Virus record (IMG/VR): IMGVR_UViG_3300032050_000078
Coordinates: 1 to 64,000 of that record
Strand: one strand, 5' to 3'
DNA: 64,000 bases
Origin: a virus
Shown here: piece by piece, positions 24,370 through 32,243 of the stretch
How the letters are laid out: each line of letters begins with the position of its first letter
Position numbering within the stretch: position 1 is the first letter of the stretch
Made by a program: the position numbers and the translations under genes
The notes under the pieces: model-generated
Databases searched by the model: none
What the model was told of the DNA's origin: nothing
Seen by the model: the letters and a program-made list of their open reading frames with translations, nothing else

Positions 24370-24400
24370 CAAATATACAAATAATTATTAATCCAACAAA
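24370..24400 (-). promoter_or_regulatory. Bacteroidetes-type promoter for the sigma-factor operon
   Basis: On the minus strand TTTG (24400-24397), 19 bases, TATATTTG (24377-24370). It drives the 178-residue gene and the sigma factor, so the phage sigma appears to be made by host holoenzyme. Confidence 0.8.
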
Positions 24401-25299
24401 TTTTTAGATTCTTTATTATTTTTTCTTTTCAATAAAGCATCTTCTTTAGATAAAAGGAATTTAACCTTTGGATTAGGTGTTTCATTAGTGTATGGTTCAA
24501 TATTTTGTATTCTTAGATTTGATAAATCGACATATTCTTCATTGATGTCAATACCCAAATAATTCCTGTTATTAAGTTTCGCCATCTTCAATGTCGTTCC
24601 ACTACCACACATAGGATCTAATACTATATCACCTTCATTACTCCAAGATAGAATATGATCCTCAGCCAATGATTCCGGAAATATTGCAGGATGTTGGAAT
24701 GCAATGTCGTCTTTGGATGAGAACCCTTTACCATTATTAACATACCATACATTATACCTTGTACCGAATTCAGATACAACAAACTTGTCAACCTTTTTAA
24801 GGTTTCCGTCTTTTTCTCTTTTTGATGGATCACCAAAATTACTATGTCCCGCCCATCTATTTGGTTTATCTTTTAATAGATTAACCGTTTTTGGTTTCCC
24901 TTTTGAAAGGACGAACATATATTCAAATACTTGTGAGTATCTACCTGTTTCAGGAAATGGGGCTCCATTCTTATGATAAATCATCGTATCGTACAATGTA
25001 AATCCAATCTCCTTAAATTTAAGTGCTTGTCTGAATGAACTACCAGTTTCTCCACCATTTTTTACTTGATCATTTACCACCCAAATAACAACACCACCCT
25101 TCTTGGTTACTCTATATAACTCACGAGCCATTTCCACAAATGGGAAACTAAATCCATCTTCAAAGACAACCTCATCCTTAATTTTTCCATTATAAGTTCT
25201 TAAGTTATCATACGGTGGTGATGTTACAGTTAAATCAAATGTATTATCCTCATATCTTTGTAATACTTCAATCGCATTACCTAAAATTACTTCATTCAT
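24388..25299 (-). CDS. DNA methyltransferase of a restriction-modification-like pair
   Basis: A 303-residue protein. The catalytic TSPPY is at residues 26-30, after VILGNAIEVLQRYED. The SAM-binding motif DPMCGSGTT is in the C-terminal third, followed by NYLGIDINEEY. This order (catalytic motif first) is the beta-type arrangement of m4C/m6A enzymes in PF01555. Its start overlaps the stop of the upstream PD-(D/E)XK nuclease gene by four bases. Protection of phage DNA against that nuclease is the natural reading. Confidence 0.92.
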   Translation of the reverse strand: MNEVILGNAIEVLQRYEDNTFDLTVTSPPYDNLRTYNGKIKDEVVFEDGFSFPFVEMARELYRVTKKGGVVIWVVNDQVKNGGETGSSFRQALKFKEIGFTLYDTMIYHKNGAPFPETGRYSQVFEYMFVLSKGKPKTVNLLKDKPNRWAGHSNFGDPSKREKDGNLKKVDKFVVSEFGTRYNVWYVNNGKGFSSKDDIAFQHPAIFPESLAEDHILSWSNEGDIVLDPMCGSGTTLKMAKLNNRNYLGIDINEEYVDLSNLRIQNIEPYTNETPNPKVKFLLSKEDALLKRKNNKESKNLLD

Positions 25300-25985
25300 A
25301 TTTTTTCAAAAATTAGTTTTTGGTATACTTTATTGTTTTTAAGACTACCACAAAAAATATTTTCACTATAGTCAATATTTGATAAAAATTTAAGTGTAGT
25401 AAAACTACTATTATTTTTAGCCTCACCTTTCCAAAAATCTTTATCCAAGTTAATTAACATACCGAAAATACCATCAACATATTTTTCACTTTCCTTAACT
25501 TTTTTATCACGATTAATTGATAATGATATTAATAAAAAAATATCCGCTTTTGATGTTGTATGTGTTGCACCTGTAAATGCGGTATCGCTTTGGGTTACTT
25601 TAATTTCAATTATAATAATTTCACCGTTAAACTCAAATATAGCGTCAAAAGATTTACCCTCAATTTCTTCAGTATTAACAATCTCAGTAATTTTAAGTAC
25701 TTTAATATTTGCGTCGTTATAGGTTGAGAGAATTGTATTTAATTTGTAAACTAAAAATGATTTAACACCATCATATGATAATCTGGTTGTAGTCAAAACT
25801 GTGTGTTGTCTTACATCATCTTCAACATCTTTCACCCATTCATTAATTGTCAACCCCTCCCTATTCGCAATAGGGAATATGGTTAAAGGAATTTCGTTAT
25901 CAATATACTCAACTAAATATTTTGCAAACTTTAATTTTTTTAAATGAATAACTAAATCCCTAACCAAAATTTTCTTATCTCTCAT
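25296..25985 (-). CDS. Putative PD-(D/E)XK restriction endonuclease
   Basis: At 229 residues, it has the core FDAIFEFNGEIIIIEIKV, which gives D114, E127 and K129 spaced as in PD-(D/E)XK nucleases (D-x12-E-x-K) on consecutive beta strands. The following TTSKADIFLLISLSI resembles the segment after the active site in type II enzymes. It overlaps the methyltransferase start by four bases, the classic linkage of type II restriction-modification genes. I do not recognise a specific family member, so recognition site and activity are unknown. Confidence 0.75.
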   Translation of the reverse strand: MRDKKILVRDLVIHLKKLKFAKYLVEYIDNEIPLTIFPIANREGLTINEWVKDVEDDVRQHTVLTTTRLSYDGVKSFLVYKLNTILSTYNDANIKVLKITEIVNTEEIEGKSFDAIFEFNGEIIIIEIKVTQSDTAFTGATHTTSKADIFLLISLSINRDKKVKESEKYVDGIFGMLINLDKDFWKGEAKNNSSFTTLKFLSNIDYSENIFCGSLKNNKVYQKLIFEKI

Positions 25986-26037
25986 TTTAAACTTATTTAC
26001 CTAAATATAAGAATAAAAATCCACTTAGTCATCTATC

Positions 26038-28413
26038 TTATTGATATACCTTTGAAATATTATCTTCTTTTCTAATCTTAACGATGGTGTCCGCCCACTG
26101 ATTAACCATTGGGTTGTGTGTAATGACAAATATTTTCTCAAAATATTCTTTAATTTTAATAAAGAATTCTGAAACCATTTCCAAATTGTCGTTAGATATT
26201 TTTCCGAACACCTCATCAAAGACAATTATATTTGGTTTTGGTAACGAACAAATCTTACTTAATACTGATCTCAATGCCAATGATGCAATTGTTTTTTCAT
26301 AACCTGAACCTGATGTCATTAATTTCTCAACACCAGTACCGTTGTCAATCATCATAAACTCAACTTCATTCTTATCGTTAATTCTAACTTCAAGTTTGAA
26401 GTATGAACTATCCTCCATTAGTCTTTGAAGTTCTGAGTTTATTATCGGCATCATAGTTTTCATTATGATTTTAGATATCCCATTTTTACCGAACGCCTCC
26501 AAATATATTTTATATAATTTTTCTTTTTCAGATTCCTCCTGAATTTTGATTATTGTATTTAAATTATTTTTAATCTTATCTTCCAACGAGGTGATTTGGT
26601 AAGTATTATTATTGATTAGTGTTTGTTTTTGAGTCTTTTCTCTTTCAAGTTCCTCAATTCTAATACCTGCTTTTAACAACATACCCTCAATCTTCTCATT
26701 TTCCTTAATTTTTTCAATCAATTCGTTATACCTTCCTAATTTTTGTTTTAAATTTTCAATTTTAAGATTATAACTCTCAATACTCAAATCATATTTTTCT
26801 TTAATAAGTTTGTTTTTCTCATACTCATCAAACTCTTTTTTAAGTTGTACAAATGCCTGTTCTTTGCCTGATAAAACCGTCATTAACCCCTCTTTTTCCT
26901 CTTTTTGCCTATTATAACCATCAAGTTCGGCAATTTTAGATTGGGTGATTGATGCCATCATTAAATCAATACCACAGTGTTCGCATTTAATTCCACCATC
27001 AACGGAACTCTTTAATTCCTCAATTGATTTAATCTTACTCTCAACTTGGATTTTTTCCTTGAATACTTCGTTATATTCTTCTTTAACCTTATCGTGTTGA
27101 TCCTCATAATAAAAAGAAGATGGTTCAACTACCTGTAATTCATTTGACTTCTTAATGATGTCACCTTTTTGATACTCAAATGAGTTAATCTCATCTTGTA
27201 CCTTATCAGGGTTTGTTTGAGCAATATCATTATCTATATCAGTATGTTTCTTTTTTAACATATCGTCACGATAATCCTTACCCTTTGTTAAGTTTACTTC
27301 AACTTGATTAAGTTCGTCTTTCAATGTATCAATACTAGTTTTAAAATTTTCAATATCAGTTTCATATTGTTCATTATCACTTTTTAATTGCTCAGTATTA
27401 TAAACATTAGATAACATTGATTTAGAAAAATCAGAATAAATTTGTTTTGCAGATTCTTCTTTTTTCTTTAAAAACTCCAACCCCATAAACCTTGAGAGTA
27501 CCTGTCCTCTTGCCGTTGGTTTTGATTCCAAAAGGTCCTCAAGATTTGTTGCGGTGGTTAAAATTGTCATTAAGAAATCATCTTTAGAACCGATTGATGT
27601 TTTAATGAATTGTTCGGTTTCTCGTCTTTGTTCACCAGTAAAGTTTTGTAAACTACCGTCGGAAAGTTTTTTGAAGAAGTCTAATTCGGTTTTAACATTC
27701 CATTCACCTTTCTTAGACATTTTTCTTTCGATGTTTCTAACAATAATATATTCTTCACCATCAATAATAATTTCACCCTTTACAACTACCGAGTTTTTAT
27801 CGGTAAATCGATTAAAGATTTCTTCCGCCTTTGATGTTTTTGTTGTCTCATTAAAGAATAGGAACATTAATAAATCCACCGATAATACTGTCTTACCACC
27901 AAAGTTAGGTGGATTAGATTCAACTACTGTAATACCATTACATTTATCAAAATCAATACGCTGATTATCACCATATGATAAGAAATTAGAGAATTCAATA
28001 TTTTTGATATACCATTTCTTAAATGATGAGGTTTCATCTTCTGATTCAGACATTTTATTCTCAACCATTCTATTGATTGACATAACCTCATCAATACGAT
28101 TTTCATACCCCTTAGACTTAAGAAATTGTTTCAACAAATCAGTTTGATAATTTGTGTCCATAATGTTTACAGACACATCAACACTTTGCATAGTATCTTC
28201 CTGAATGTTTTTAACTTTTGTGATAACATTCACATTAGTGGAACCGTACTTCTTTTGGAAGTAATGTTTAACACTCTTAATCTTATCTTGTGTGAAATTC
28301 TCTGAAATGTCTTCCCATACTACTTGAATAGGTGGGTTTTCAAATTTAGAAAACTCTAAATCTTTTATCATAATTTTATAATTAAATGTTTTTGGTGGAT
28401 TAAACAGATCCAT
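26038..28413 (-). CDS. 46: gp46/SbcC/Rad50-like recombination ATPase
   Basis: A 791-residue SMC-type ATPase. The Walker A region is PPNFGGKTV near residue 170. Two long coiled coils flank a zinc hook CEHC near residue 478, the ABC signature reads SGSGYEKTIASLAL, and Walker B is NIIVFDEVFG followed by FVITHNPM. With gp47 it resects DNA ends for recombination-dependent replication. An extra domain of about 135 residues precedes the ATPase, absent from typical gp46. The first glycine of Walker A appears replaced by Ser/Asn. It is separated from the gp47-like gene by three small genes. Confidence 0.92.
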   Translation of the reverse strand: MDLFNPPKTFNYKIMIKDLEFSKFENPPIQVVWEDISENFTQDKIKSVKHYFQKKYGSTNVNVITKVKNIQEDTMQSVDVSVNIMDTNYQTDLLKQFLKSKGYENRIDEVMSINRMVENKMSESEDETSSFKKWYIKNIEFSNFLSYGDNQRIDFDKCNGITVVESNPPNFGGKTVLSVDLLMFLFFNETTKTSKAEEIFNRFTDKNSVVVKGEIIIDGEEYIIVRNIERKMSKKGEWNVKTELDFFKKLSDGSLQNFTGEQRRETEQFIKTSIGSKDDFLMTILTTATNLEDLLESKPTARGQVLSRFMGLEFLKKKEESAKQIYSDFSKSMLSNVYNTEQLKSDNEQYETDIENFKTSIDTLKDELNQVEVNLTKGKDYRDDMLKKKHTDIDNDIAQTNPDKVQDEINSFEYQKGDIIKKSNELQVVEPSSFYYEDQHDKVKEEYNEVFKEKIQVESKIKSIEELKSSVDGGIKCEHCGIDLMMASITQSKIAELDGYNRQKEEKEGLMTVLSGKEQAFVQLKKEFDEYEKNKLIKEKYDLSIESYNLKIENLKQKLGRYNELIEKIKENEKIEGMLLKAGIRIEELEREKTQKQTLINNNTYQITSLEDKIKNNLNTIIKIQEESEKEKLYKIYLEAFGKNGISKIIMKTMMPIINSELQRLMEDSSYFKLEVRINDKNEVEFMMIDNGTGVEKLMTSGSGYEKTIASLALRSVLSKICSLPKPNIIVFDEVFGKISNDNLEMVSEFFIKIKEYFEKIFVITHNPMVNQWADTIVKIRKEDNISKVYQ

Positions 28414-28416
28414 TTA

Positions 28417-28695
28417 TTATTGTTCTTCGTCTTCAAATGTGGTAGTTTCTTTAATAAGGGTTCCTTCACCAACAGTTTCAATGTCTATGGTGTTTTCTAC
28501 CTCATTAGGATCAACCACACTAAACTGAACAGGTTGATCACCCACTTGAACATTCAACTCCTCGTTTTCTTGGAATTTTTCCATTTGTTCTTGAAGAAGT
28601 TTATTAAATGCTCTTTGCATTTTACCTTTCTCTTCGGCAATTCTCTGATTTCTTTTTACCACTTTCGCTCTGTGTTCTTTCTTTGCTTTTCCCAT
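28417..28695 (-). CDS. Small basic-acidic hypothetical protein, 92 residues
   Basis: Basic helical N-terminal half (GKAKKEHRAKVVKRNQRIAE) and acidic C-terminal half ending EDEEQ. It lies between the gp46-like gene (three bases away) and a membrane-protein gene. The charge pattern suits nucleic-acid binding, but nothing specific is recognised. A TATAAATA is found 7 bases upstream of the ATG. Confidence 0.7.
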   Translation of the reverse strand: MGKAKKEHRAKVVKRNQRIAEEKGKMQRAFNKLLQEQMEKFQENEELNVQVGDQPVQFSVVDPNEVENTIDIETVGEGTLIKETTTFEDEEQ

Positions 28696-28705
28696 TTTTA
28701 CTTAT

Positions 28706-29059
28706 TTATAAAACATTATTATTAGGTCGATTTTCTTCAAACCATTCTACTATACCATTAAACGCCCATACAAATCCTGATGCTAACATACCATCAAAAA
28801 ATATAGATGCGTACTGATTTAATCCTATAATTTCATGCCAAGGTGAATACGCAACCAATGACATAAAAAATCCTACCCAAGTTGATGTACACATCATGCA
28901 GGACACTAAATCAGATATGAACTTAAAGAAGTCACTTATTACTGGTATTCCACTATTACCTGTGTTTTTAAACCAATCTCTTATTCCTTGAAATATTGAT
29001 CCGTAAACCAATATATTTGACATTCCATATGCCGCTAATAACCAAATTAATATCATCAT
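28706..29059 (-). CDS. Small membrane protein, DUF1360-like
   Basis: A 117-residue protein with hydrophobic spans (ILIWLLAAYGMSNILVYGSI, then WVGFFMSLVAY, then IFFDGMLASGFVWAF) and a central SCMMCTSTWVGFF, which resembles the SCxxCxxxW segment of DUF1360 phage membrane proteins. Function unknown. It overlaps the coiled-coil gene upstream by four bases, between gp47 and gp46. Confidence 0.65.
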   Translation of the reverse strand: MMILIWLLAAYGMSNILVYGSIFQGIRDWFKNTGNSGIPVISDFFKFISDLVSCMMCTSTWVGFFMSLVAYSPWHEIIGLNQYASIFFDGMLASGFVWAFNGIVEWFEENRPNNNVL

Positions 29060-29823
29060 AATCTTCGTGTTAAGTTTGAACCTTTGAGGTATACAGCACC
29101 TTGGCTTACCTTCATAGATTCTAATTGTTTATTTATTTCTTCTAATTCTTCAATTTTTTTGTCTTTTAATGATAGTTCTTTTCTAAGTTTCTGTAAAGTT
29201 TCTCCCATCATTTTTAACTTTTCATTATTTTCAACTTCTTTAATTACCTCTACCTCCTTGATAATTTCAACAGGAGGTTTGTCTAAAAGTTCGTCTAAAT
29301 TATGTCTAAGTTCGTCTAATTCTTCATCCTTTTTAGACATTTCATTTTGGAAAAAATTTTCCATTTCTTCGGTTTTAGTGGAAAATTTTTGTCTTTCTTT
29401 TTCTAATTCCTCATTTAAGTGGAAAATTTTTTCCGTTAATTCGTTCTCACTAGACTTGTCACTAATATATTCTATTTTTGTGACAACTTTTTCAACAGGG
29501 ACTTCCTTAATAATTTCAATGGGTACTTCTCTAACCACCTCAACTATTTTCTCCACCTCTTTGATAACCTCAATAGGAACTTCCACCCGTTTTTCAACAA
29601 TCACTTCTTTTATTAATTGTTTTTCCTCAACAACATCCGTTTTTAAGTCTTTTTCACCTTCATTAAGTGTTTCTCCCAAAAGTCCGTATTTTTCAATATT
29701 AAATCCATCAGTAAAACATTTTTTGATGAATTTATCTATATCGTCAATTTTGTTTAATTCACAAAATGCAGACACTGTCTGCATTGTTTTTTTATTAAAG
29801 ATTTTTGAGTAATTCGGTTCCAT
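29056..29823 (-). CDS. Coiled-coil protein with Val-Pro-Glu repeats
   Basis: ATG 29823 is chosen; earlier codons would extend the overlap with gp47. The N-terminal 60 residues (TVSAFCELNKIDDIDKFI) are a small helical domain. Then come about five imperfect repeats of the type VPIEVIKEVEKIVE and IEIIKEVPVEKVV, then a long coiled coil (about 130-245) and a C-terminal GAVYLKGSNLTRRL. It may bridge partners. Its location between gp47 and gp46 suggests involvement in recombination or replication complexes. Confidence 0.7.
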   Translation of the reverse strand: MEPNYSKIFNKKTMQTVSAFCELNKIDDIDKFIKKCFTDGFNIEKYGLLGETLNEGEKDLKTDVVEEKQLIKEVIVEKRVEVPIEVIKEVEKIVEVVREVPIEIIKEVPVEKVVTKIEYISDKSSENELTEKIFHLNEELEKERQKFSTKTEEMENFFQNEMSKKDEELDELRHNLDELLDKPPVEIIKEVEVIKEVENNEKLKMMGETLQKLRKELSLKDKKIEELEEINKQLESMKVSQGAVYLKGSNLTRRL

Positions 29824-30574
29824 TTTCAATATCCTCAAATGATTTAATTTCAAACTTTAAAAATGGCTTGGGGTTGAATAAGTCCGTATAGTTATATTCT
29901 TTTGTTTCTAAATTATAAACTCCATATCCATGTCTACCAATACTTTCACCAATATTTTGTTGTATTGGGCTACCTATCATATAACCTTTACCCGTTTTAA
30001 AGTTAAATTCTTGTCTTTTATGGATATCACCACATAATACAACATCAAGTCCATTGAACTTTTCAACATCATACGCCTCCTCTCCAAAGTCAAATCCCAA
30101 ATCGGTTTTCATTCCTTGAATTGGTCCGTGAAACAATCCCACTTTTATTCCTGTTGCAACATTCAAATCAGGAGGAATATTCCCTTGATATTGCGAGTAC
30201 ACACACCAACTAATATTCTCATCTTCATACACACCTCTATCTCTATAATAGAAAATGTTTTTATTATTTAACGAATTAATGATTGGTGTAAGTGCGTCTA
30301 ATCTTTCAACATTGTTTACAAGGAAATCGTGATTACCAGGTATAATGATTGTTGGTGCAATAAATGAACATTCCAAAAGCAACCACCGAACCATTTCAAT
30401 AAGTTCGGGAGTCATTTGATTTTTAGAGTGAACCAAATCACCAGTGAATACAATTCTATCAGGATTGATTTCTCTCCATTGGTTAATCGCATCTTCCATT
30501 ATTGACTTATACAAATCATGATCTTTATAAAGACGAATGTGTAAATCAGAAAAGTGTATTATTTTTTTTATCAT
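29795..30574 (-). CDS. 47: gp47/Mre11-like exonuclease subunit
   Basis: A metallophosphoesterase of 259 residues. Visible metal-binding motifs are FSDLHI near residue 10, VFTGDLVH, IIPGNHDF, and later CGDIHK. It is the nuclease partner of gp46 in end resection. ATG 30574 is chosen because it gives an ATGA overlap with the upstream gene's stop; the longer frame has a basic tail without motif. It is shorter than T4 gp47 (about 339 residues), lacking most of the capping domain. Confidence 0.9.
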   Translation of the reverse strand: MIKKIIHFSDLHIRLYKDHDLYKSIMEDAINQWREINPDRIVFTGDLVHSKNQMTPELIEMVRWLLLECSFIAPTIIIPGNHDFLVNNVERLDALTPIINSLNNKNIFYYRDRGVYEDENISWCVYSQYQGNIPPDLNVATGIKVGLFHGPIQGMKTDLGFDFGEEAYDVEKFNGLDVVLCGDIHKRQEFNFKTGKGYMIGSPIQQNIGESIGRHGYGVYNLETKEYNYTDLFNPKPFLKFEIKSFEDIENGTELLKNL

Positions 30575-30801
30575 TCTGTGTCTTTTGTACCGCAATAAAT
30601 TTCATACGGTGGGTTATACGGATTCGGTTTTATTGGTAATGGATTAATATCTCTATATCTTTTGAAGTCATCAATCCACTTTTGTTCATCACTAATAACT
30701 TCACCCATTTTTTCAACAATAGGTGTAATATCTATATGTTTATTTTCAAGTTTACCAGCAAGATAACCTTCTAACCAAATATAAAATTCTCTATGTGTCA
30801 T
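30571..30801 (-). CDS. Hypothetical protein, 76 residues
   Basis: Starts MTHREFYIWLEGYLAG, with the ATG one base after the upstream stop. It ends with a Pro/Asn/Tyr-rich tail. The N-terminal helix resembles short phage proteins without known role. It is coupled to gp47 by ATGA. Confidence 0.65.
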   Translation of the reverse strand: MTHREFYIWLEGYLAGKLENKHIDITPIVEKMGEVISDEQKWIDDFKRYRDINPLPIKPNPYNPPYEIYCGTKDTE

Positions 30802-30802
30802 T

Positions 30803-31018
30803 TTAATCAAACAATTTAAAATCAATATTCACATGACCACAATCATTACACATATATGTTGGGAATGGTACTAATGTATCTTCCGAACTTCCTGTCATTA
30901 ATTTAGGCACTTTTTTAATTAAAACAACCTCCTTAAAGAATTTACATTTACATTTTTCACACTCAACGGTTTCTTGTTGTTTTAAATCAATTTTAGGTCT
31001 AATAATATTATCTTCCAT
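30803..31018 (-). CDS. Zinc-ribbon protein, 71 residues
   Basis: Two CxxC pairs, CEKCKCKFF around 20-28 and CNDCGHVN around 57-64, separated by about 35 residues, form a rubredoxin-like or ribbon zinc site. Such proteins often bind DNA or RNA or act as accessory factors; the specific role is unknown. It lies in the operon of gp47 and primase. Confidence 0.7.
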   Translation of the reverse strand: MEDNIIRPKIDLKQQETVECEKCKCKFFKEVVLIKKVPKLMTGSSEDTLVPFPTYMCNDCGHVNIDFKLFD

Positions 31019-31022
31019 AGTT

Positions 31023-31274
31023 TTAATCTTCTAAATATAATGTGAATGTTTCATCACCCATTTTATCTTTAATAATTTCTTGTCCAAACTGAATTTCATC
31101 AACTAAACTTCCTTCTGAACCATCTTTAATTTCAAATTCATACATATTTTCATTCAAATAATCAATGATTTCTTCATTTGTCATTCCTTCCAATTCAGGA
31201 TAATCTTCTGGGTTAATTTCAATTGGTTCATATGATTCCCACATTTCATATGATCTTGTCATTCTAATTTTCAT
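31023..31274 (-). CDS. Acidic hypothetical protein, 83 residues
   Basis: Strongly acidic (NPEDYPELEGMTNEEIIDYL) and likely helical with a beta end. No domain is recognised. Its ATG overlaps the TGA of a candidate 30-residue frame as ATGA. Confidence 0.65.
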   Translation of the reverse strand: MKIRMTRSYEMWESYEPIEINPEDYPELEGMTNEEIIDYLNENMYEFEIKDGSEGSLVDEIQFGQEIIKDKMGDETFTLYLED

Positions 31275-31363
31275 TTTATAATATAATTAATTTTTATTTT
31301 ATATGGTAACTCGTGATCCCACGATGTTGTATATACCCATATTAATTCCACTGAATTTTCCAT
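31271..31363 (-). CDS. Candidate 30-residue peptide gene
   Basis: A frame starting MENSVELIWVYTTSWDHELP and ending in a TGA that overlaps the next gene's ATG as ATGA. It fills the gap between the nuclease gene (ends at 31386) and the acidic protein. Two tryptophans and mixed composition are not typical of random AT-rich frames, but the length makes it uncertain. It could be a leader peptide for the downstream gene. Confidence 0.35.
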   Translation of the reverse strand: MENSVELIWVYTTSWDHELPYKIKINYIIK

Positions 31364-31385
31364 ATTTAATTATAATTAAATTAAT

Positions 31386-32243
31386 TTATTTTTTCAAGTA
31401 TTTTGACATATCCATATTCAAAATAGTATTGATAACTTCTTTAGGTACTCTAAATTCTTCAAACTTACCTTCATCACTCAAATGAACAATAATACCACCA
31501 TATAATTTGGTATTTTCATACTTAGAACCTTTTAACATTTTCAATATTAACTTTGAATAGAACGGTAACTGTGTAAAGTAGTGCCCTAAGGCGTTATCAC
31601 TCAAACTTTGAAATGGTGGTTTCATTTTTTTGGTAAAGATGTTATCCTCAAAATTTTTCTTTTTGTTTGTCTTCCAATCGGTAATAATTAAACCAAATTC
31701 AGTACCTTCTCTATTCATTATTAACCAAAATTTATCTGGTTGTCCAACATATCCAATCTCATTACACCCTAATACTATTTCAGTATCCAATAATACAGCT
31801 CCCCTTTCTTTCATCAATTCCAAAAAATCAGTACCCGCATGAATCATAGAATCTCCCTTTAATATTTGTGTGAAATCACAATCAAATATTGGTTGTCTAA
31901 CCTCCTTTTCAATTCCAAACATTTCTAAGGATTTTTGTTCAAGAAAGAAGTGGACTCTAGAACCCATATTTGTAGAATAGGTTCCCGCATCTGACCATTC
32001 TTTCAATAAACGAGCCTTTTCTTCAGGGTCACCTTTAGCCTTCTTTTCAGCAATTCCATCCGAGTCAAATTCGGTATAAAATAACTTCATCACTTTTGAT
32101 ACTGACGGCCAATCACTTCTCAAGTTACCCGATGAATCAATCATTGTGTATGTGTGACTATCTTCCTCAAAAGTTAATTGTAGTTCCTTTTGTTTGTTTT
32201 CAATAATCTCTCTTATCTCCTTTGCAATTTCTTTTAAATCCAT
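31386..32243 (-). CDS. PD-(D/E)XK exonuclease-like protein
   Basis: At 285 residues, it has a central conserved block: GYVGQPDKFWLI provides the acidic residue, GLIITDWKTNKKKNF provides D-x-K (the ExK position occupied by DWK), and YFTQLPFYSKLI the downstream QxxxY-type helix. This is the RecB/Cas4/lambda-exonuclease style of motif III. It likely processes DNA ends in replication or recombination. Its ATG overlaps the primase stop by one base. Confidence 0.8.
   Translation of the reverse strand: MDLKEIAKEIREIIENKQKELQLTFEEDSHTYTMIDSSGNLRSDWPSVSKVMKLFYTEFDSDGIAEKKAKGDPEEKARLLKEWSDAGTYSTNMGSRVHFFLEQKSLEMFGIEKEVRQPIFDCDFTQILKGDSMIHAGTDFLELMKERGAVLLDTEIVLGCNEIGYVGQPDKFWLIMNREGTEFGLIITDWKTNKKKNFEDNIFTKKMKPPFQSLSDNALGHYFTQLPFYSKLILKMLKGSKYENTKLYGGIIVHLSDEGKFEEFRVPKEVINTILNMDMSKYLKK

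Noticed and set aside
29084-29812. Plus-strand Ser/Ile/Phe-rich frame of 242 residues
   Set aside because: It is antisense to the Val-Pro-Glu coiled-coil gene; Glu/Lys codons read backwards give Ser/Phe/Leu. The minus frame fits the operon.
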